Shown here piece after piece: positions 43,898 through 52,331 of a DNA stretch of 64,000 nt. How positions within the stretch are numbered: the first letter of the stretch is position 1; each line of letters opens with the position of its first letter. The position numbers and the translations under genes are program-made. Below the pieces are notes generated by a model, which saw only the letters and a list, made by a program, of their open reading frames with translations, searched no databases and was not told where the DNA came from. This DNA comes from Cupriavidus yeoncheonensis (GTDB taxonomy: Bacteria; Pseudomonadota; Gammaproteobacteria; Burkholderiales; Burkholderiaceae), in assembly GCF_905397275.1 (NCBI RefSeq), contig NZ_CAJPUY010000016.1, forward strand, positions 62,001 to 126,000, read 5' to 3'.

Positions 43898-46266
43898 GCG
43901 GGACTCCGGGTGGCGGCCTGGATCGCGCGCCAGACTTTCGGCGGCGTCAGCGGCATATCGATATGGACAATGCCGAACGGCTTCAGGGCATCGCAGACGG
44001 CGGCGACCACCGCGGGCGGCGCGCCGACGCAGCCGGCCTCGCCGATGCCCTTGGCGCCGAGCGGATTGGTCGGTGAGGGCGAGACATGAAAGGCGGTGCG
44101 CATGCGCGGCACCTGCTCGATGCGCGGGAAGCCGTAGTCGAGCAGGGAGCCTGACAGCAGTTGCCCGGCTTCGTCATACCTGGCCTCCTCATAGAGCGCC
44201 TGGCCGATGCCCTGGGCGATGCCGCCGTGCATCTGCCCATGGCAAAGCATGGGGTTGATCAGCGTACCGACGTCGTCGACGGCAACGTAGTCGAGGATTT
44301 CCACCTCGCCCGTATCGGGGTCCACCTCCACCGCGACCGCGTGGCATCCGTTCGGGGCGCCCATCGCGACCGGTTCGTAGAACACGCGCTCGTCCAGCCC
44401 CGCCTCCATCTCGCGCGGCAACCTGGCAGCCACATAGGCCATCCTGGCCACCTCGGCAAACGACGCCGTGGTGCCGGCCTCGGTGGAAAACACGCCGTTG
44501 ACGTAGCGGACGCCTTCTTCCGGGGTCTCCAGCATGAGCGCGGCGATCTTGCGCGCCTTGTCGAGGATCTTGCCCGCCGCCACAAAGGCGGCGGAGCCAC
44601 CGACCGGCATCGAGCGCGAATTGAAGGTGCCATGGCCGGCCAGGACACGGTCGGTATCGCCCTGCACCACGTCGATGTCTTCCATCGGCAACTGCAGCGC
44701 GTCGCCCACGATCTGGGCGTAGCTGGTGGCGTGGCCATGGCCTTGCGGCATCGACCCGCTGAACAAGGTGACCTTGCCATCGGAATGTACGCGCAGGTGG
44801 GCGCTTTCCCAGCCGCCGCGGTCGAAGCCGACCCGGCGCAGCAACTGGGAATTGCCCATGCCGACCAGCTCCAGGTAGCAGATCACGCCGATGCCGATAT
44901 ACCTGCCTTGCTGCCGCAAGGCGGCCTGCCGTTCGCGCCAGCGATCGTAGCCGATCATCTCGGTGGCCTGCGACAGGCACGCTTCATAGTCGCCGCTGTC
45001 CCATTTGCCGCGTGCATTGTTATGCGGCTGATAGGGGAACTGGTGCGCCTGCACCAGGTTCAGCCGGCGCAGTGCAACCGGATCGATGTCCAGTTCGCCC
45101 GCCACCGCATCCATCATCCGCTCGACGATATAAGCGGCCTCCGGACGGCCTGCGCCGCGATAGGCATCGACCGGTGTGGTGTTGGTCGTTACCAGATCGA
45201 CCTGTACATCCACGGACCCGATCTGGTAGTTGCCCGTGACGTAGCTGGCGGTGTTGATCGTCGGAATGCCGGTTCCCATATTGGACAGGTAGGCGCCCAG
45301 GTTGGCATAGGACCTGAGCTTGATCCCCAGCACCTTGCCGGCATTGGTGACGGCGGCATCCACGTATTCCACATGCGCGCGTCCGTGTGTGGTCGCCACA
45401 TGGTTCTCGCTGCGGGTTTCGGTCCAGCTGACCGGGCGGCCGAAATGACGGGAGGCAAAGGCCACCAGCACCTCTTCCACATAGAAGTGCATCTTGCAGC
45501 CGAAGCCGCCGCCGATATCGGGTGCCACGACCCGGATGCGATGCTCGGGCCAGCCCAGCGTCTCGGCCAGCCACCGGCGGGACATGTGCGGCACCTGGCT
45601 TGGCAGGATGAAGGTCAGCCGTTCGTCGGCCGCATCGTAGCTGGCACAGAGCGCGCGCGGTTCAAGCGGGCTGGGAATCAGGCGCTGGTTGACCAGGCGA
45701 ATCGAGACGACGCGGTCGGCCGCCTTGACGGCTTCCTCGTAGTCGCCACCTTTCAGCCTGAAGATGCCGATCAGGTTGCCGGGCACGTTGCCATGGAGCT
45801 GTGGTGCTCCGTCCTTGAGCGCGTCTTCCGCATCCACCACCACCGGCAGTTCGTCGTACTCGACTTGCAGCAGCTCGGCGGCGTCGGCCGCCAGTTCACG
45901 CGTTTCGGCCACCACCATGGCGACGGCCTCGCCCGCGTACCGCACGCACTCGGCCGGCAGCGCGGGGTGGGGCGGCACCTTTGAATCGCCGACCACCCAG
46001 TTCGGACGGATATCCCCGACCTTGCCCGCGATTTCCGCATGGGTCAGCACGCCCACCACGCCCGGCAATGCCAGCGCGGCGGCCGTGTCGATCTGCCGGA
46101 TCCGCGCATGCGCAAAAGGCGACCTGACGAAGGCCGCAAACACCATGCCGGGGAACTGGTGATCGTCGGTGAACCGGCCCTGTCCGCTCATCAGGCGCTG
46201 GTCCTCGCGCCGCTTGACGGACTTGCCGATGTGACGCGTATCGAGGTCGTGCCGGGCTTCACTCAT
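43894..46266 (-). CDS. coxL: molybdenum hydroxylase large subunit, form II CoxL-like
   Basis: A 790-residue molybdopterin-cytosine-dinucleotide subunit. The active-site loop reads AYRGAGR, the mark of form II, rather than AYxCSFR of true CO dehydrogenase. Other molybdenum-site blocks are GGGFGCKMHFYVEEVLVAF, GSMPQGHGHATSYAQI and the final GAKGIGEAGCVGAPPAV with the catalytic Glu. It therefore probably hydroxylates an aldehyde or N-heterocycle, not CO. The ATG at 46266 is just inside the CoxS 3' end (overlap 8 bases). Confidence 0.92.
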   Translation of the reverse strand: MSEARHDLDTRHIGKSVKRREDQRLMSGQGRFTDDHQFPGMVFAAFVRSPFAHARIRQIDTAAALALPGVVGVLTHAEIAGKVGDIRPNWVVGDSKVPPHPALPAECVRYAGEAVAMVVAETRELAADAAELLQVEYDELPVVVDAEDALKDGAPQLHGNVPGNLIGIFRLKGGDYEEAVKAADRVVSIRLVNQRLIPSPLEPRALCASYDAADERLTFILPSQVPHMSRRWLAETLGWPEHRIRVVAPDIGGGFGCKMHFYVEEVLVAFASRHFGRPVSWTETRSENHVATTHGRAHVEYVDAAVTNAGKVLGIKLRSYANLGAYLSNMGTGIPTINTASYVTGNYQIGSVDVQVDLVTTNTTPVDAYRGAGRPEAAYIVERMMDAVAGELDIDPVALRRLNLVQAHQFPYQPHNNARGKWDSGDYEACLSQATEMIGYDRWRERQAALRQQGRYIGIGVICYLELVGMGNSQLLRRVGFDRGGWESAHLRVHSDGKVTLFSGSMPQGHGHATSYAQIVGDALQLPMEDIDVVQGDTDRVLAGHGTFNSRSMPVGGSAAFVAAGKILDKARKIAALMLETPEEGVRYVNGVFSTEAGTTASFAEVARMAYVAARLPREMEAGLDERVFYEPVAMGAPNGCHAVAVEVDPDTGEVEILDYVAVDDVGTLINPMLCHGQMHGGIAQGIGQALYEEARYDEAGQLLSGSLLDYGFPRIEQVPRMRTAFHVSPSPTNPLGAKGIGEAGCVGAPPAVVAAVCDALKPFGIVHIDMPLTPPKVWRAIQAATRSPA

Positions 46267-46768
46267 GGCCGGCCCCCTGTGCCGATTGGACCGATCGCGC
46301 CGAGCCCGGGTCCAGCAAGGTCGCGGCCAGCAGCACCGCGTCCACGATGTTCTGGTAGCCGGTGCACCGGCACAGGTTGCCATGCAGCGCCGCTCGCACC
46401 TCCTCCTCCGACGGATGCGGCGTGGCGAGCAGCAGCGCCCGCGCGGCCATCAGCATGCCCGGCGTGCAGAAGCCGCACTGCAGGCCATGGCACTCGTTGA
46501 AGGCGCGCTTCAGCGCGGTGGTGACGGGGTCCTTCGACATGCCCTCGATCGTGTGCACGCTGCAGCCTTCGGTCTGCACTGCCAGCACGGTGCACGACTT
46601 GGCGGTCTTCTCATCGATCAGCACGGTACAGGCGCCGCACTGCGAGGTGTCGCAGCCGATATGCACGCCGGTCAGCCTGAGCGAGTCCCGCAGCAGATGG
46701 ACGAGAAGCCGCCTGGGCTCTGTCTCTGTCGTGCGCGGAGCGCCGTTGACGGTGTTTTGTAGCTGCAT
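46259..46768 (-). CDS. coxS: molybdenum hydroxylase [2Fe-2S] subunit, CoxS-like
   Basis: A 169-residue small subunit with two iron-sulfur sites. The plant-type cluster uses Cys39, Cys44 and Cys47 (CDTSQCGACTV) plus Cys59; the helical cluster uses QCGFCTPGM and NLCRCTGY. It connects the molybdenum site of CoxL with the FAD of CoxM. The ATG at 46768 matches family length. A TetR-type operator lies about 70 bases upstream, so coxSLM may have its own promoter after coxG. Confidence 0.93.
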   Translation of the reverse strand: MQLQNTVNGAPRTTETEPRRLLVHLLRDSLRLTGVHIGCDTSQCGACTVLIDEKTAKSCTVLAVQTEGCSVHTIEGMSKDPVTTALKRAFNECHGLQCGFCTPGMLMAARALLLATPHPSEEEVRAALHGNLCRCTGYQNIVDAVLLAATLLDPGSARSVQSAQGAGHE

Positions 46769-46836
46769 GGGTGCCCCTTGTCTCATTGCCGCTTGTCTCG
46801 CTGGAAAGGCCGAAGCGCCTCGGCTCGCCAGTGTTT

Positions 46837-46856
46837 ATGAAATGATGATCGTAATT
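46837..46856. promoter_or_regulatory. TetR-type operator before coxS (copy 2 of the tetR-linked motif)
   Basis: A 20-mer ATGAAATGATGATCGTAATT between the coxG stop and coxS ATG. It matches 17 of 20 positions of the site before the divergent TetR gene (47442-47461). Confidence 0.6.
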
Positions 46857-46858
46857 CT

Positions 46859-47320
46859 TTAGGGCGAAGCAATATCCTCGGACTGGCTCACCAGTTTTTC
46901 GAACCGCGCGAAGAAGTCCGCCAGGAACTTGTTGGCCACGGAGCCGACCAGCCGCGAGCCGACCTGCGCCAGCTTCCCGCCGAGCTGGGCCGTGGCGGCA
47001 TAGGACAGCGCGGTTCCGCCATCGCGGTCCTCCAGGTGGACGTCGGCGGTCAGCTTGCCGAACCCGGCGATGCCGCCGCTGCCGTTGCCTTCGATGCGAT
47101 AGCCGAGGTCCTCGCGCAGATCCGAGAAGCGCGCACTGCCTTTGAAGCGTGCCTTGACGGGCCCGATGGCGGCCACGATGACGGCGTCATAACTGCCGTC
47201 CGCTGCCTGCTGATAGTGCTCGCAACCAGGCAGGCACTGCTGCAATGTCAGCGGGTCGTTGAGCCGCTGCCATACTTTTTCGCGCGGCGCGCCGATCTGT
47301 TGTGACCCTTTGAAATCCAC
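46859..47320 (-). CDS. coxG: CoxG-like SRPBCC-domain protein
   Basis: A 153-residue CoxG/SRPBCC-fold protein. The N-terminus DFKGSQQIGAPREKVWQRLNDP and the block LQQCLPGCEHYQQA are diagnostic of CO dehydrogenase subunit G. CoxG is thought to recruit or mature the enzyme at the membrane and can bind substrate-like ligands. The C-terminal membrane anchor seen in some CoxG proteins is absent. First gene of the leftward cox operon, divergent from the TetR gene. Confidence 0.92.
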   Translation of the reverse strand: MDFKGSQQIGAPREKVWQRLNDPLTLQQCLPGCEHYQQAADGSYDAVIVAAIGPVKARFKGSARFSDLREDLGYRIEGNGSGGIAGFGKLTADVHLEDRDGGTALSYAATAQLGGKLAQVGSRLVGSVANKFLADFFARFEKLVSQSEDIASP

Positions 47321-47441
47321 GTTGCCCTCCGCCGGTTCGTCAATGTAATCACTGTTGACATACTAGGAGGCCAGATCTGCATGGTCAAGCGCGGGGCGGG
47401 ACAATCCAGGGGAGTGCTTTCCCTAGGCAATGCGGCGGGGC

Positions 47442-47461
47442 ATGAAATGACGATCGTCATG
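47442..47461. promoter_or_regulatory. TetR-type operator before the tetR gene (copy 1)
   Basis: ATGAAATGACGATCGTCATG, which contains the 14-base perfect palindrome ATGACGATCGTCAT at 47447-47460. It lies about 50 bases upstream of the TetR start and 122 bases upstream of the coxG start. Confidence 0.7.
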
Positions 47462-47510
47462 TAATATATTGTCCCTATCCCGCAAGATATGCTGCAGCAG
47501 GAGTTCGATG

Positions 47511-48065
47511 ATGCGTTACCCACCCGAGCACAAGGAAGCAACCCGCACCAGGATCGTCAAGGCGGCTGCCAGGGCGTTTCGCAAGCACGGGGTCGACGGC
47601 ATCGGTGTCGCGCAACTGATGAAGGGGGCAAAGCTCACGCATGGCGGCTTCTATGCCCATTTCGAATCGAAGGATGCCCTCGTCGCCGATGCCATCGAAG
47701 AGGCCTTTGACCAGACCACGGCGCGGTTGGAAGCCACTTTGTCTGAAGCGCCGCCCGACCAGCGTCGGCGCGCGGTGGTCGATGCCTACATGACGCCGTG
47801 GCATCGTGACCATCCGGAATCCGGCTGCGCCATTCCCGCGCTCGGCGCCGATGTGTCTCGCCTCGACGCCGCCACGAGGCGTAGTTTCGAGGCGCGCATT
47901 ACCTCCCTGATCCAGCTGATTGCCGGGGAGGATAAAGACCCCGCGTCGCGTGCCGCCGCGATCACAGCGCTCGCGGCCATGGTCGGCGGGATGGTGTTGG
48001 CCCGCTCGGTTCGTTCGGACGCGCTCTCCCGGGAGATCCTGGAGACAGTGCGGAACCACGCATAG
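47511..48065 (+). CDS. TetR-family transcriptional regulator
   Basis: A 184-residue TetR regulator. HTH region ARAFRKHGVDGIGVAQLMKGAKLTHGGFYAHFESKD (shown here as two blocks, AFRKHGVDGIGVAQLM and THGGFYAHFESKDALV) is typical of the AcrR/NemR-like group; the C-terminal domain has SGCAIPALGADVSR. The ATG at 47511 is preceded by GGAG at a 7-base spacing; an ATG one codon upstream is also possible. It is divergent from coxG and likely represses coxGSLM and itself through the ATGACGATCGTCAT-type sites. Confidence 0.9.
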   Translation: MRYPPEHKEATRTRIVKAAARAFRKHGVDGIGVAQLMKGAKLTHGGFYAHFESKDALVADAIEEAFDQTTARLEATLSEAPPDQRRRAVVDAYMTPWHRDHPESGCAIPALGADVSRLDAATRRSFEARITSLIQLIAGEDKDPASRAAAITALAAMVGGMVLARSVRSDALSREILETVRNHA

Positions 48066-48156
48066 CCATACCATCGGCGGTTGGAAGTTACTTCAAATAC
48101 GGCTTTGGGCGGAGGACAGCACTGGGGCCGTTGCAACGTGACGAGGACTCTTCATC

Positions 48157-48609
48157 ATGAGCGTTCAATTCCTTGAGGACCTGGCGGCAGGCCAGAAGTA
48201 CCGTTCCGGCAAGCGTCGCGTCGACGCGGAAGCGATCACGGCTTTCGCCTCCGAATTCGATCCGCAGCCATTCCATCTTGACGACACTGCCGCGCGCGGC
48301 TCCATCTTCCGGGGCTTGGCGGCGAGTGGCTGGCACACGGCCGCCACGACCATGCGCCTGATTGTCGAGGGCGAGTTCCGGCCTGCGGGCGGCGTGGTCG
48401 GCGCTGGCTGCGAGGAACTGCGCTGGCCGCTGCCGGTGCGCCCCGGCGATGAATTGCATGTGGAAACCGAGGTTCTTGAACTGCGCGCTTCGAAGAGCCG
48501 CCCGGACCAGGGCATCGTGAAGGTGCGAAACACGACCTTCAATCAGAAGGACGAGCCCGTGCAGGTCTTTGTGGTCAACCTGATCGTGCAGCGCCGTCCT
48601 GGTTCATGA
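48157..48609 (+). CDS. MaoC-family hotdog dehydratase
   Basis: A 150-residue single-hotdog (R)-specific enoyl-CoA hydratase-like protein. The catalytic block FASEFDPQPFHLDDTAARGSIF (core FDPQPFH with Asp and His) and the following GLAASGWHTAATTMRL are diagnostic. It hydrates an enoyl-CoA to the R-hydroxyacyl-CoA. It follows the TetR gene by 91 bases in the same orientation and may share its transcript. Confidence 0.92.
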   Translation: MSVQFLEDLAAGQKYRSGKRRVDAEAITAFASEFDPQPFHLDDTAARGSIFRGLAASGWHTAATTMRLIVEGEFRPAGGVVGAGCEELRWPLPVRPGDELHVETEVLELRASKSRPDQGIVKVRNTTFNQKDEPVQVFVVNLIVQRRPGS

Positions 48610-48690
48610 CCGTTGCTCGTCGGCGCGCTGCACGCTCGGGAAGCACTGGCTGAGCGATCGGCTCGATGACCGCCTGCAGTGCTGGCGCGG

Positions 48691-48870
48691 TCATTTTCCC
48701 CGGTCCATGGCGTTGCGGTCGGCCTTGCCTGCCTTGCAATAGGAGTTATCGGCCCTTACGCAACTCATGCTGCCGTCGCGCAGGGGATGTCCGGAAGCTT
48801 GCAGCGCCGGCCAGTAGCCGGCGGCAATCATTGCCACAAGCAGGATTCGTTTGAAGTGCGTCAGGTTCAT
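48691..48870 (-). CDS. possible small exported protein
   Basis: A 59-residue frame with a plausible signal peptide (LTHFKRILLVAMIAAGYWPALQAS) whose tail carries two cysteines (MSCVRADNSYCK). No good ribosome-binding site precedes its ATG at 48870. It lies between the MaoC gene and the emrB stop in the orientation of emrB, 71 bases after it. Support is limited to the signal-like start. Confidence 0.3.
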   Translation of the reverse strand: MNLTHFKRILLVAMIAAGYWPALQASGHPLRDGSMSCVRADNSYCKAGKADRNAMDRGK

Positions 48871-48941
48871 GACAGGATCTGCGGAACGGAATGAACGGAT
48901 CGATCGCGCCTGCGCCGTCCACTGCGCAGGCGCAGCATGGT

Positions 48942-50561
48942 TCAGTGGGCGTCGGCAGACGGGCCCTTGGGAGCCGCCACCTTCTGCATCAGCGGCACCA
49001 GTGGCGTGGCGATGACAAAGCACACCAGGATCACCAGGAACGCATCGGCATAGGTCAGCGTGCGCGCCTCGCGCAAAGCCAGCATCCAGAGCTGCCTGAG
49101 TGCCAGGGTGCCGGCATCGATGGCATCGCTGCCTATCATCGGATTGGCGGTGACGCCTTGCAGGAAGGCACTCATCTGCTCATTGCGGATATTCAGATGT
49201 TCGGCCAGCCGCAGGAAATGCAGGTTGGTGCGATCGTTGAGAATGGTTGCGCAAGCCGCAATCCCGATGGCGCCGCCCAGGTTGCGCATGAGATTGAACA
49301 GACCGGAGGCGAGCTTCAGCCTTGCGGGCGGCAATCCGCCCAGTGTCAGCGTGACGGTCGGCGCTACCGCAAACTGCTGCGCCATGCCGCGCAACGCCTG
49401 AGGCAGCAGGAGTTCGGCGCTGCCCCAATCGTGCGTGATGGGTGCGAAGTTCCACATCGAGAGCGCGAACAGGGCCAGCCCGAACATCAGAAGCCAGCGC
49501 AGGTCCACCCGATTTGCCAGGAATGCGTAGAACGGGATGGACAACACCTGGAAGAGGCCGGTCGAGAAGATCGCCAGGCCGATCTGCAGCGCGCTCAGGC
49601 CGCGTACCTGCCCGAGAAAGAGGGGTGTCAGGTAGATCGTGGCAAAGATGCCGATGCCGATGACGAAGGAGAAGAAGCAGCCGAGCGCGAAGTTGATGTC
49701 CTTGAGCGCGCGCAGGTCCACGACCGGGTTGGCAAAGGTCAGCGAGCGCCACAGGAAGCCGATGCCGGAAATGCCGGAAATCCACGCCGTGAGAAGGATG
49801 GTGTCATCGCCCAGCCAGTCCCAGCGCGGTCCTTCTTCCAGTGTGTACTCGAGGCAGCCGAGGAAGAGCGACATCAGCACGATGCCGAGGTAGTCCGCAC
49901 CGCGCAACAGCGACCAGTCCGGCTCGTCGATCTTCACCAGCATCGGTACGGCGACCGCCACGAAGATGCCGGGAACAAGGTTGATGAAGAACAGCCAGTG
50001 CCACGAGAAATTGTCGGTAATCCAGCCGCCGATGGTCGGGCCGAGTGTCGGCGCGAGCGAGGCCAGCGCGCCGATGATGGCAGCGGCCGCCACGCGCTGG
50101 CGACCGTTGAAGAACACGAACACCGTGGTAAAGACCAGCGGGATCATGGACCCGCCCAGAAAGCCCTGCGCGGCCCGGAACGCGATCATGCTCTGGATAT
50201 TCCACGCCACGCCGCAAAGCAGGCTGGCGGCAGTGAAGCCCGCGGCGGACGCCGCAAACAGCCAGCGCGTCGACATGACCCTTGCCAGCCAGCCCGACAA
50301 GGGGATGATGATGATCTCGGCAATCAGGTAGGCGGTCTGTACCCAGACCGTTTCATCGGTCCCGGCCGACAGGCCGCCACCGATGTCGCGCAGCGAGGCG
50401 GAGACGATCTGGATATCGAGCAGCGCAATGAACATGCCGACGCACATGGTGGCGAAGGCGAATACCTTGGCCGACATCGGCAGGTCGCCAGGTGCCGATG
50501 CGGCATGAGGCGCGGGCGTGACTGCAGCGGGTGCGGTGGCGGTGGCGGGGCTAGTGCTCAT
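48942..50561 (-). CDS. emrB: EmrB/QacA-type DHA2 drug efflux permease
   Basis: A 539-residue MFS permease of the 14-helix DHA2 family. Helix 1 and motif C-type segments are visible: MFIALLDIQIVSASLRDIGG, ETVWVQTAYLIAEIIIIPLSGWLAR and GGSMIPLVFTTVFVFF. The ATG at 50561 gives the usual start with a Pro/Ala-rich tail. It forms with the EmrA adaptor a proton-driven pump across both membranes; the NodT lipoprotein encoded across the HxlR gene can supply the outer-membrane channel. Confidence 0.92.
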   Translation of the reverse strand: MSTSPATATAPAAVTPAPHAASAPGDLPMSAKVFAFATMCVGMFIALLDIQIVSASLRDIGGGLSAGTDETVWVQTAYLIAEIIIIPLSGWLARVMSTRWLFAASAAGFTAASLLCGVAWNIQSMIAFRAAQGFLGGSMIPLVFTTVFVFFNGRQRVAAAAIIGALASLAPTLGPTIGGWITDNFSWHWLFFINLVPGIFVAVAVPMLVKIDEPDWSLLRGADYLGIVLMSLFLGCLEYTLEEGPRWDWLGDDTILLTAWISGISGIGFLWRSLTFANPVVDLRALKDINFALGCFFSFVIGIGIFATIYLTPLFLGQVRGLSALQIGLAIFSTGLFQVLSIPFYAFLANRVDLRWLLMFGLALFALSMWNFAPITHDWGSAELLLPQALRGMAQQFAVAPTVTLTLGGLPPARLKLASGLFNLMRNLGGAIGIAACATILNDRTNLHFLRLAEHLNIRNEQMSAFLQGVTANPMIGSDAIDAGTLALRQLWMLALREARTLTYADAFLVILVCFVIATPLVPLMQKVAAPKGPSADAH

Positions 50562-50565
50562 GATT

Positions 50566-51666
50566 TCACCCGGCGATCGCATGCGTGTCGACTTCCGCTT
50601 CGACCGAGAGGCCCGGCCGCAGCACGCCCAGTCTGGCGTCGGCTTCATCGAGCACGATCCGCACCGGCACGCGCTGGACAATCTTGGTGAAGTTGCCGGT
50701 GGCGTTCTCGGGCGGCAGCACGCTGAACTGGGCGCCGGTAGCGGGCGACAGGCTCTCGATGCGGCCATGGAAGACCTTGCCCGGCAGAACGTCGGCCACG
50801 ACGGTCGCCCGCATGCCCGGCTTCATGTGCGCAAGCTGCCCCTCCTTGAAGTTGGCATCGACCCACAGGCCCCTGGCCGGCACCACCGACAGGAGCTGGC
50901 CGCCGTTGGCGACATAGGCGCCGACACGGGCCCGGCGGTTGCCGATGGTGCCGTCGACCGGTGCGCGCAGTTCGGTGTAGGAGAGATTGAGGCGGGCCAT
51001 GTCGCGCTCGGCAATGGCCTGGGCCAGCGCCGCCTGCGCCTGCTGCTTCTGCGTGGCGATCACGTCAAGCTGGCGCTGCGCTGCCACCACGCCGGCCTTT
51101 GCCTTTTCGCCGTTGGCGAGCGACTGCTTGTAGTCGGCGTCGGCCTTCTGTGAACTCTGGATCGACACGGCCGACTTGGCCACGAGGCTTGCGTACCGGG
51201 CCTGGTCGTCGTGTGCTCGGACTGTGTCGGCATTCACCGCCGTCACCACGGCCTTCGCCTCAGCGATCATGGCCTGCTGGAGATTCTGTCGCGCATCGAG
51301 GTTGGCCAGCAGCGCCTGCTCGGCCGCCACCGCGCCCTCGGCCTTGGCCAGGGCGGCACGGTAGTCGCGGTCATCGATGCGGGCCAGCAGGTCGCCAGCA
51401 TGAACCTGCTGGTTGTCCGTGACGGCCACCTCGGCGATATAGCCATTCACCTTCGCTGCAATCAGGGTGACATCGCCGCCGACATAGGCGTCATCGGTGG
51501 TCTGGACAAACCGTGCATCGGCCCACCAGTGGTAGCCGTAAGCAAGGGCGGCAAGCGCGGCAATGGCGGCGCCGCCACGCACGAGCAACTGTTTCTTGTT
51601 CACCTTCGGCTTGTTCGTGGTCGACGGCTCGGATGCAGCGCGCTCGGCGGTCGCGGTGTTAGTCAT
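50566..51666 (-). CDS. emrA: EmrA/HlyD membrane fusion protein
   Basis: A 366-residue periplasmic adaptor. One N-terminal membrane segment (LLVRGGAAIAALAALAYGYHWW) anchors it; the lipoyl halves ADARFVQTTDDAYVGGDVTLIAAKVNGYI and YTELRAPVDGTIGNRRARVGAYV (in two parts) flank a long coiled hairpin. It couples EmrB to the outer-membrane channel. Its stop is 4 bases before the emrB start. Confidence 0.92.
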   Translation of the reverse strand: MTNTATAERAASEPSTTNKPKVNKKQLLVRGGAAIAALAALAYGYHWWADARFVQTTDDAYVGGDVTLIAAKVNGYIAEVAVTDNQQVHAGDLLARIDDRDYRAALAKAEGAVAAEQALLANLDARQNLQQAMIAEAKAVVTAVNADTVRAHDDQARYASLVAKSAVSIQSSQKADADYKQSLANGEKAKAGVVAAQRQLDVIATQKQQAQAALAQAIAERDMARLNLSYTELRAPVDGTIGNRRARVGAYVANGGQLLSVVPARGLWVDANFKEGQLAHMKPGMRATVVADVLPGKVFHGRIESLSPATGAQFSVLPPENATGNFTKIVQRVPVRIVLDEADARLGVLRPGLSVEAEVDTHAIAG

Positions 51667-51681
51667 GGAAGCTCTCCTTGG

Positions 51682-52221
51682 TCAAAGCGTGCCCGCCACG
51701 GAAGGGGCGGGTTCAGATTGCGGAAATTCGGTTGGCGCGCCGGCCGTGTTCCCGAGCCGGGCGCGAAGCCCGTCGCTCGCGGCCGGCCCCGGCGCGATGT
51801 AGTGGTCTTCGATCGTGATCGGGTCACCGGTGGCGGCATCGACCAGGATGGGCTGCACCACGCGTCCGCTCTTGCGGTCCACCAGTTGCACGGCTGCGCC
51901 CTCGGACGCCAGGTGCCGGTTGCCCCACGCCATCAGCGCCAGCAGCACCGGGCGGAACTCGCGGCCCGCTTCGGTCAGGACATATTCGGAGCGAGGCGGG
52001 TGCTCGCTGTATGGCCGGCGCGCGAGCAGGCCATCCTGCACCAGCGCGTTCAGGCGCCGCGTCAGGATGTTGGGCGCGATGCCGAGCCGCTTCTGGAATT
52101 CATCAAAGCGAGTCACGCCATAGAAGGCCTCGCGCATGATCAGGACCGTCCAGGAGTCACCCACGCGTTCGACACCGCGGGCCATTGGACAGGGCACTTC
52201 GTTAAGTGGCGTTCGATGCAT
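51682..52221 (-). CDS. HxlR-family transcriptional regulator
   Basis: A 179-residue winged-helix regulator of the HxlR type. The family core is MARGVERVGDSWTVLIMREAFYG, FDEFQKRLGIAPNILTRRLNALVQDGLL and the wing RRPYSEHPPRSEYVLTEAGREF (each shown in part). A C-terminal extension of about 70 residues is present. It is first in a leftward operon with emrAB and divergent from the NodT gene, so it presumably controls both through the imperfect direct repeats at 52241-52295. Confidence 0.93.
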   Translation of the reverse strand: MHRTPLNEVPCPMARGVERVGDSWTVLIMREAFYGVTRFDEFQKRLGIAPNILTRRLNALVQDGLLARRPYSEHPPRSEYVLTEAGREFRPVLLALMAWGNRHLASEGAAVQLVDRKSGRVVQPILVDAATGDPITIEDHYIAPGPAASDGLRARLGNTAGAPTEFPQSEPAPSVAGTL

Positions 52222-52240
52222 GAGAGAGGTTCCTCAAAAA

Positions 52241-52295
52241 GTAGTTGCTATCACGATGAAAGTTAGTCTAGAGTAGTAACTATCATCATGCAAGT
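52241..52295. promoter_or_regulatory. imperfect 23-base direct repeat in the hxlR-nodT divergent promoter
   Basis: GTAGTTGCTATCACGATG-AAAGT at 52241-52263 and GTAGTAACTATCATCATG-CAAGT at 52273-52295 (18 of 23 identical), 32 bases apart, about three helical turns. They lie in the gap between the HxlR start (52221) and the NodT start (52332). Confidence 0.55.
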
Positions 52296-52331
52296 AAATT
52301 CTCTCACCGCCCTGTATCGAAAGGAACCGCC

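Noticed and set aside
44161-45984. 607-codon rightward open frame opposite coxL
   Set aside because: Shadow of coxL; His/Asp/Gln-rich translation typical of antisense GC-rich DNA.
43043-47320. Aerobic carbon monoxide dehydrogenase
   Set aside because: The large subunit has AYRGAGR, not AYxCSFR, so form I CO oxidation is unlikely.
48891-50690. 599-codon rightward open frame opposite emrB
   Set aside because: Antisense to a clear DHA2 permease; low-complexity Gln/Glu/Arg-rich.
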